Assembly (NCBI RefSeq): GCF_001637325.1
Contig: NZ_LRXL01000045.1
Coordinates: 310,001-374,000 of the forward strand
Origin: Cochleicola gelatinilyticus
Lineage (GTDB): Bacteria; Bacteroidota; Bacteroidia; Flavobacteriales; Flavobacteriaceae
Direction: 5' to 3'
Length of the DNA stretch: 64,000 bases
Each line of letters opens with the position of its first letter. Within the stretch, counting starts at the first letter, position 1. The notes beneath the pieces were generated by a model. That model did no database searches, had not been told where the DNA came from, and saw only the letters and a list, made by a program, of their open reading frames with translations. This document shows, in pieces, positions 61,842 through 64,000 of this stretch. A program made the translations under genes and the position numbers.

Positions 61842-62538
61842 ATGGTATAAAAATCGCATCTTCATTTTTATGTTGTGTTTATTGCTATTTAGTTGCAAAA
61901 CAAACAACAACTTATCAAAGCCAAAGCCCCTAGTAATAAATGAGCATTACCCTAGTTCCCTTGAAGCAGACAGCATTTATTTTTGGAGGACAAATAATTT
62001 AATTCTTAATCCTAACACGAATGATTTATTTTCTTACGACATTTCCAAATTAAAGCCTTTAAGTCGGGTTCTGGAAGAATTTAAAATACGTGATGGCATT
62101 ATATATGAAAAAGACAAACCACTGGGCAACGTCGATATCCTTTTTCAATATAGCCCTTCTCAAAGATGGTTAGTGAAAGTTGAGGATGGTCACATGACAG
62201 CTTCTTATCAGCAAGAAAATTTTAAACAATGGGAATATCAATTATTCAACTTTAATGGTGAACTCACAATGTTAGGTTTTATAGAAAGCTATATTTATTT
62301 GGAAAAACTAAAGGATGGAAATGGTAGTAAAAAAACTTTTTATCAAACTGATATCTCTGAGAAAAAAGATTTACTCATTAAAGAAAAAGGTCAAGTAAAA
62401 AATAATTTAAAATACGGTCAATGGACCTATTATAACAAGCATGGCAAAATAGATAGCACTAAAACATATACTATAAAAGACTCAGTAGATGTTCGTTTTC
62501 CACATTGCTTATTTAATAAGACTGAGCCCTGTTATTAA
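61819..62538 (+). CDS. Lipoprotein with a C-terminal MORN-like repeat
   Basis: Up to 239 residues. A TTG start at 61819 overlaps the preceding gene by 23 bp and gives a basic leader then IFIFMLCLLLFSC (Cys 26); the ATG at 61870 would leave a very short signal (9-residue lipobox leader). The mature part is unrecognised until WTYYNKHGKIDSTKTYTI, a single MORN-like unit (GQVKNNLKYGQWTYYNK). Position suggests a second immunity protein in the orphan array. Confidence 0.6.
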   Translation: MKTVFLSKWYKNRIFIFMLCLLLFSCKTNNNLSKPKPLVINEHYPSSLEADSIYFWRTNNLILNPNTNDLFSYDISKLKPLSRVLEEFKIRDGIIYEKDKPLGNVDILFQYSPSQRWLVKVEDGHMTASYQQENFKQWEYQLFNFNGELTMLGFIESYIYLEKLKDGNGSKKTFYQTDISEKKDLLIKEKGQVKNNLKYGQWTYYNKHGKIDSTKTYTIKDSVDVRFPHCLFNKTEPCY

Positions 62539-62577
62539 GAAATAAAATTTCGTAAAAAATGTTTCGGCAAATTCAAA

Positions 62578-62691
62578 ATGAAATTAATATCGCTAATATT
62601 CGTACTGCTTCAATTTACACTCGGACATGCTCAGGAGCCAATTCAACCACCAACCATGAGCATAACCTTTAAAAACGTCAAAAAAAAATAA
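62578..62691 (+). pseudogene. 37-codon remnant with signal peptide (immunity gene debris)
   Basis: MKLISLIFVLLQFTLGHAQ is a clean Sec signal, followed by EPIQPPTMSITFKNVKKK and a stop. The short mature part parallels the start of the MORN protein at 61284 (NVEPPPIKVYKSEIKTK). It looks like the truncated 5' end of a related gene. Confidence 0.5.
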
Positions 62692-62805
62692 CGCCTGCCC
62701 ATTAGTTTAAACGTATATAGATTCTAACTTAGAAAAAGTTTCTACTTGTATATTTATAAAAAAAATTTATTTTTAAAGCCTCAAATATTTAATAACAATC
62801 TACTT

Positions 62806-63393
62806 ATGAAAAAAATCTTATTCGCTACGCTTGTAGCAAGTTTCGCCTTTTTTAATGTTAATGCTCAAGATGAAACCTCGTATGGTTTTACAGAAGGAGA
62901 TGTATATGTATCTGGTAGTGCAGCGTACAATACCCAAAAAGTTTTTGAGGATAAAACCTCTTTCTTCTCCTTTATGCCAAGAGTTGGTTTCTTTCTTTCA
63001 GACAATGTTGTACTTGGTGGACAAGTTGGGTATGGTTTCTCTAAATCTGAATCGAACGACATAGATATTCAAAAAATCAACCGATTTAACGTAGGAGCCT
63101 TTGGTCGTTATTATAACAAACCAGCCAATCAATTTTCACTTTTCGGTCAATTAAGTGTAGATTATCTATCAGCCAAAGATGACTTGGCAGATATTTCTTA
63201 CAACGGATTTAATATTACCATTGCACCAGGTCTTAGTTACTTTGTTTCTGAACATTTCGCTCTTGAAGCGACTTTAGGACTGCTTAGTTTCGAGACACAA
63301 AAAGACGATACGGATGATGCAGAAGCCGTTAACAGCATTAATTCTGGACTTAATTTTAACGATATCGGAATTGGCGTTGTGTACAAGTTCTAA
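62806..63393 (+). CDS. Outer-membrane beta-barrel protein (porin/OmpX-like)
   Basis: About 195 residues from ATG 62806 (MKKILFATLVASFAFFNVNAQ, Sec signal); an in-frame ATG at 62746 would precede it and add an unlikely leader. Alternating strands (FFSFMPRVGFFLSDNVVLGGQVGYGFSKSE, FNVGAFGRYYNKPANQFSLFGQLSVDY, FNITIAPGLSYFVSEHFALEATLGLLSF) end in the aromatic VVYKF, typical of 8-strand outer-membrane barrels recognised by BamA. Function unknown; a terminator follows. Confidence 0.88.
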   Translation: MKKILFATLVASFAFFNVNAQDETSYGFTEGDVYVSGSAAYNTQKVFEDKTSFFSFMPRVGFFLSDNVVLGGQVGYGFSKSESNDIDIQKINRFNVGAFGRYYNKPANQFSLFGQLSVDYLSAKDDLADISYNGFNITIAPGLSYFVSEHFALEATLGLLSFETQKDDTDDAEAVNSINSGLNFNDIGIGVVYKF

Positions 63394-63417
63394 ATATAAA
63401 ATTTATATAAATTATTA

Positions 63418-63446
63418 AACCCGAACGTAATGTTCGGGTTTTTTTA
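63418..63446 (+). terminator. Terminator after the beta-barrel gene
   Basis: AACCCGAAC (63418-63426), short loop, GTTCGGGTT (63432-63440), then six more T's. A strong hairpin. Confidence 0.95.
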
Positions 63447-63507
63447 TACTAAAACATATAATTCGACTATCTTTAATCGAACCACCACCGTAAATGTATT
63501 ACTAAAT

Positions 63508-63816
63508 ATGCCTTTTAGTCCTTTTGTGCAATTCTATAAAGACTGTTTCTTGTATATATTTCTATCTGGAATCGTATTTATGGTGGTATTCGGTCCATAT
63601 TGGGGATTCTTATTATTTTGCTTCCTAGGCCCTGGAATTGGGGTAATGTGTTTTCATATTTTTAAAAAGAATAAATGGTACACCTATTATAATTTAGGAA
63701 TTAAAAAGCAAATGTTACTCGGTAGTACTTATCTTATTAATCTATTCGTTTCAATTCCAGTTTTTGTAATCGGAAGTGGAGTTTATTATTTATTCCATGG
63801 AGCTTCAGTTATATAA
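63508..63816 (+). CDS. Small membrane protein upstream of an ABC ATPase
   Basis: About 102 residues from ATG 63508 (MPFSPFVQFYKDCFLYIFLSG); the in-frame ATG at 63430 lies in the terminator loop and is unlikely. Three hydrophobic segments (about residues 14-32, 38-58, 77-97). Its end overlaps the next start by 20 bp, so the two are translationally coupled; it could be a permease part of the ABC system. Not recognised as a family. Confidence 0.7.
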   Translation: MPFSPFVQFYKDCFLYIFLSGIVFMVVFGPYWGFLLFCFLGPGIGVMCFHIFKKNKWYTYYNLGIKKQMLLGSTYLINLFVSIPVFVIGSGVYYLFHGASVI

Positions 63817-64000
63817 AGTACATAAATCTTTTGGAACTAAAGCAATCGTTACCGATGTTTCCTTTTCGCTAAAAACAGGAGAAATTCTAGGGCTCTTCGG
63901 AAGAAATGGTAGTGGTAAATCTACTTTACTGAAGCTGATTTTTGGCACATTAAAAGCCGATGAAATTATGCTACAACTTAATAAAGTTAGTATTGCTCCT
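63797..64000 (+). CDS. ABC transporter ATP-binding protein, N-terminal part (cut by window edge)
   Basis: The first 68 residues: MELQLYKVHKSFGTKAIVTD, SFSLKTGEILGLFGRNGSGKST (Walker A GRNGSGKST) and LLKLIFGTLKADE. This is a standard ABC ATPase start. It overlaps the small membrane-protein gene by 20 bp. Walker B and signature lie beyond the window. Confidence 0.9.
   Translation, partial: MELQLYKVHKSFGTKAIVTDVSFSLKTGEILGLFGRNGSGKSTLLKLIFGTLKADEIMLQLNKVSIAP

Noticed and set aside
1-64000. tRNA, rRNA, CRISPR arrays, prophage or plasmid origins, and T6SS core genes (tssB, tssC, clpV, hcp)
   Set aside because: None was found by reading both strands; the island carries only spike, tip, cargo and immunity-type genes.

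Overview
The window looks like a chromosomal segment of a marine-type Flavobacteriaceae bacterium (Bacteroidota). The DNA is AT-rich and promoters follow the Bacteroidota pattern (TAnnTTTG -7 boxes, some with an upstream TTG about 16-21 nt away). Start sites lack strong Shine-Dalgarno sequences. Typical flavobacterial proteins are present: a DUF4199 protein, a GlmU-like bifunctional protein, a nuclease with a type IX secretion tail, YCF48-like lipoproteins, a long single-chain PurL, and PAAR-like DUF4280 proteins. Functions below are inferred from protein motifs read by eye; no database search was run.

Positions 1-11 kb are mostly housekeeping: the 5' part of carB, rpmH with its own promoter and terminator, a TPR membrane protein, a TlpA-like protein lacking the second active-site Cys, a lipoprotein without a normal start codon, a lytic transglycosylase, an alpha/beta hydrolase, a small GNAT protein, mtaB, an oligopeptide-binding lipoprotein, a small membrane-protein gene split by an in-frame TAG, the GlmU-like gene and rpmE2 (L31 type B). 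Positions 11-23 kb hold a DUF4199 - glycosyltransferase - phosphosugar mutase - ABC exporter run, an ECF sigma operon with its membrane and periplasmic partners, an RsmB-type RNA methyltransferase and a secreted endonuclease. Positions 23-36 kb carry purL, an acyl-CoA ligase, a VPGCxxC thioredoxin/MsrA-like protein and a fatty-acid beta-oxidation operon (marR - fadB-like - thiolase - acyl-CoA dehydrogenase). Positions 36-44 kb encode exported peptidases and beta-propeller proteins (M28, M1, PD40-amidohydrolase) and a YdeI-like protein.

Positions 44.2-62.7 kb are the most interesting part: an all-plus-strand VgrG island of type VI secretion (T6SS) cargo with no T6SS core genes in the window. 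It has two vgrG genes whose first 1383 bp are almost identical and whose 3' ends differ. Around them are two PAAR-like DUF4280 proteins, two distantly similar proteins that may be cargo adaptors, and several putative effector/immunity pairs: a lysozyme-like protein plus lipoprotein, a GH104 + M23 dual peptidoglycan hydrolase plus lipoprotein, a Tle1-like lipase plus DUF2931 lipoprotein, and a metzincin-like protease plus lipoprotein. At the 3' end is a graveyard of parts: an orphan fragment matching the metzincin C-terminus, MORN-repeat immunity-like genes, and a 37-codon remnant with a signal peptide. The immunity candidates carry lipoprotein or Sec signals, so the cargo is predicted to attack the periplasm. 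The window ends with an outer-membrane beta-barrel gene, a small membrane protein and the start of an ABC ATPase gene.
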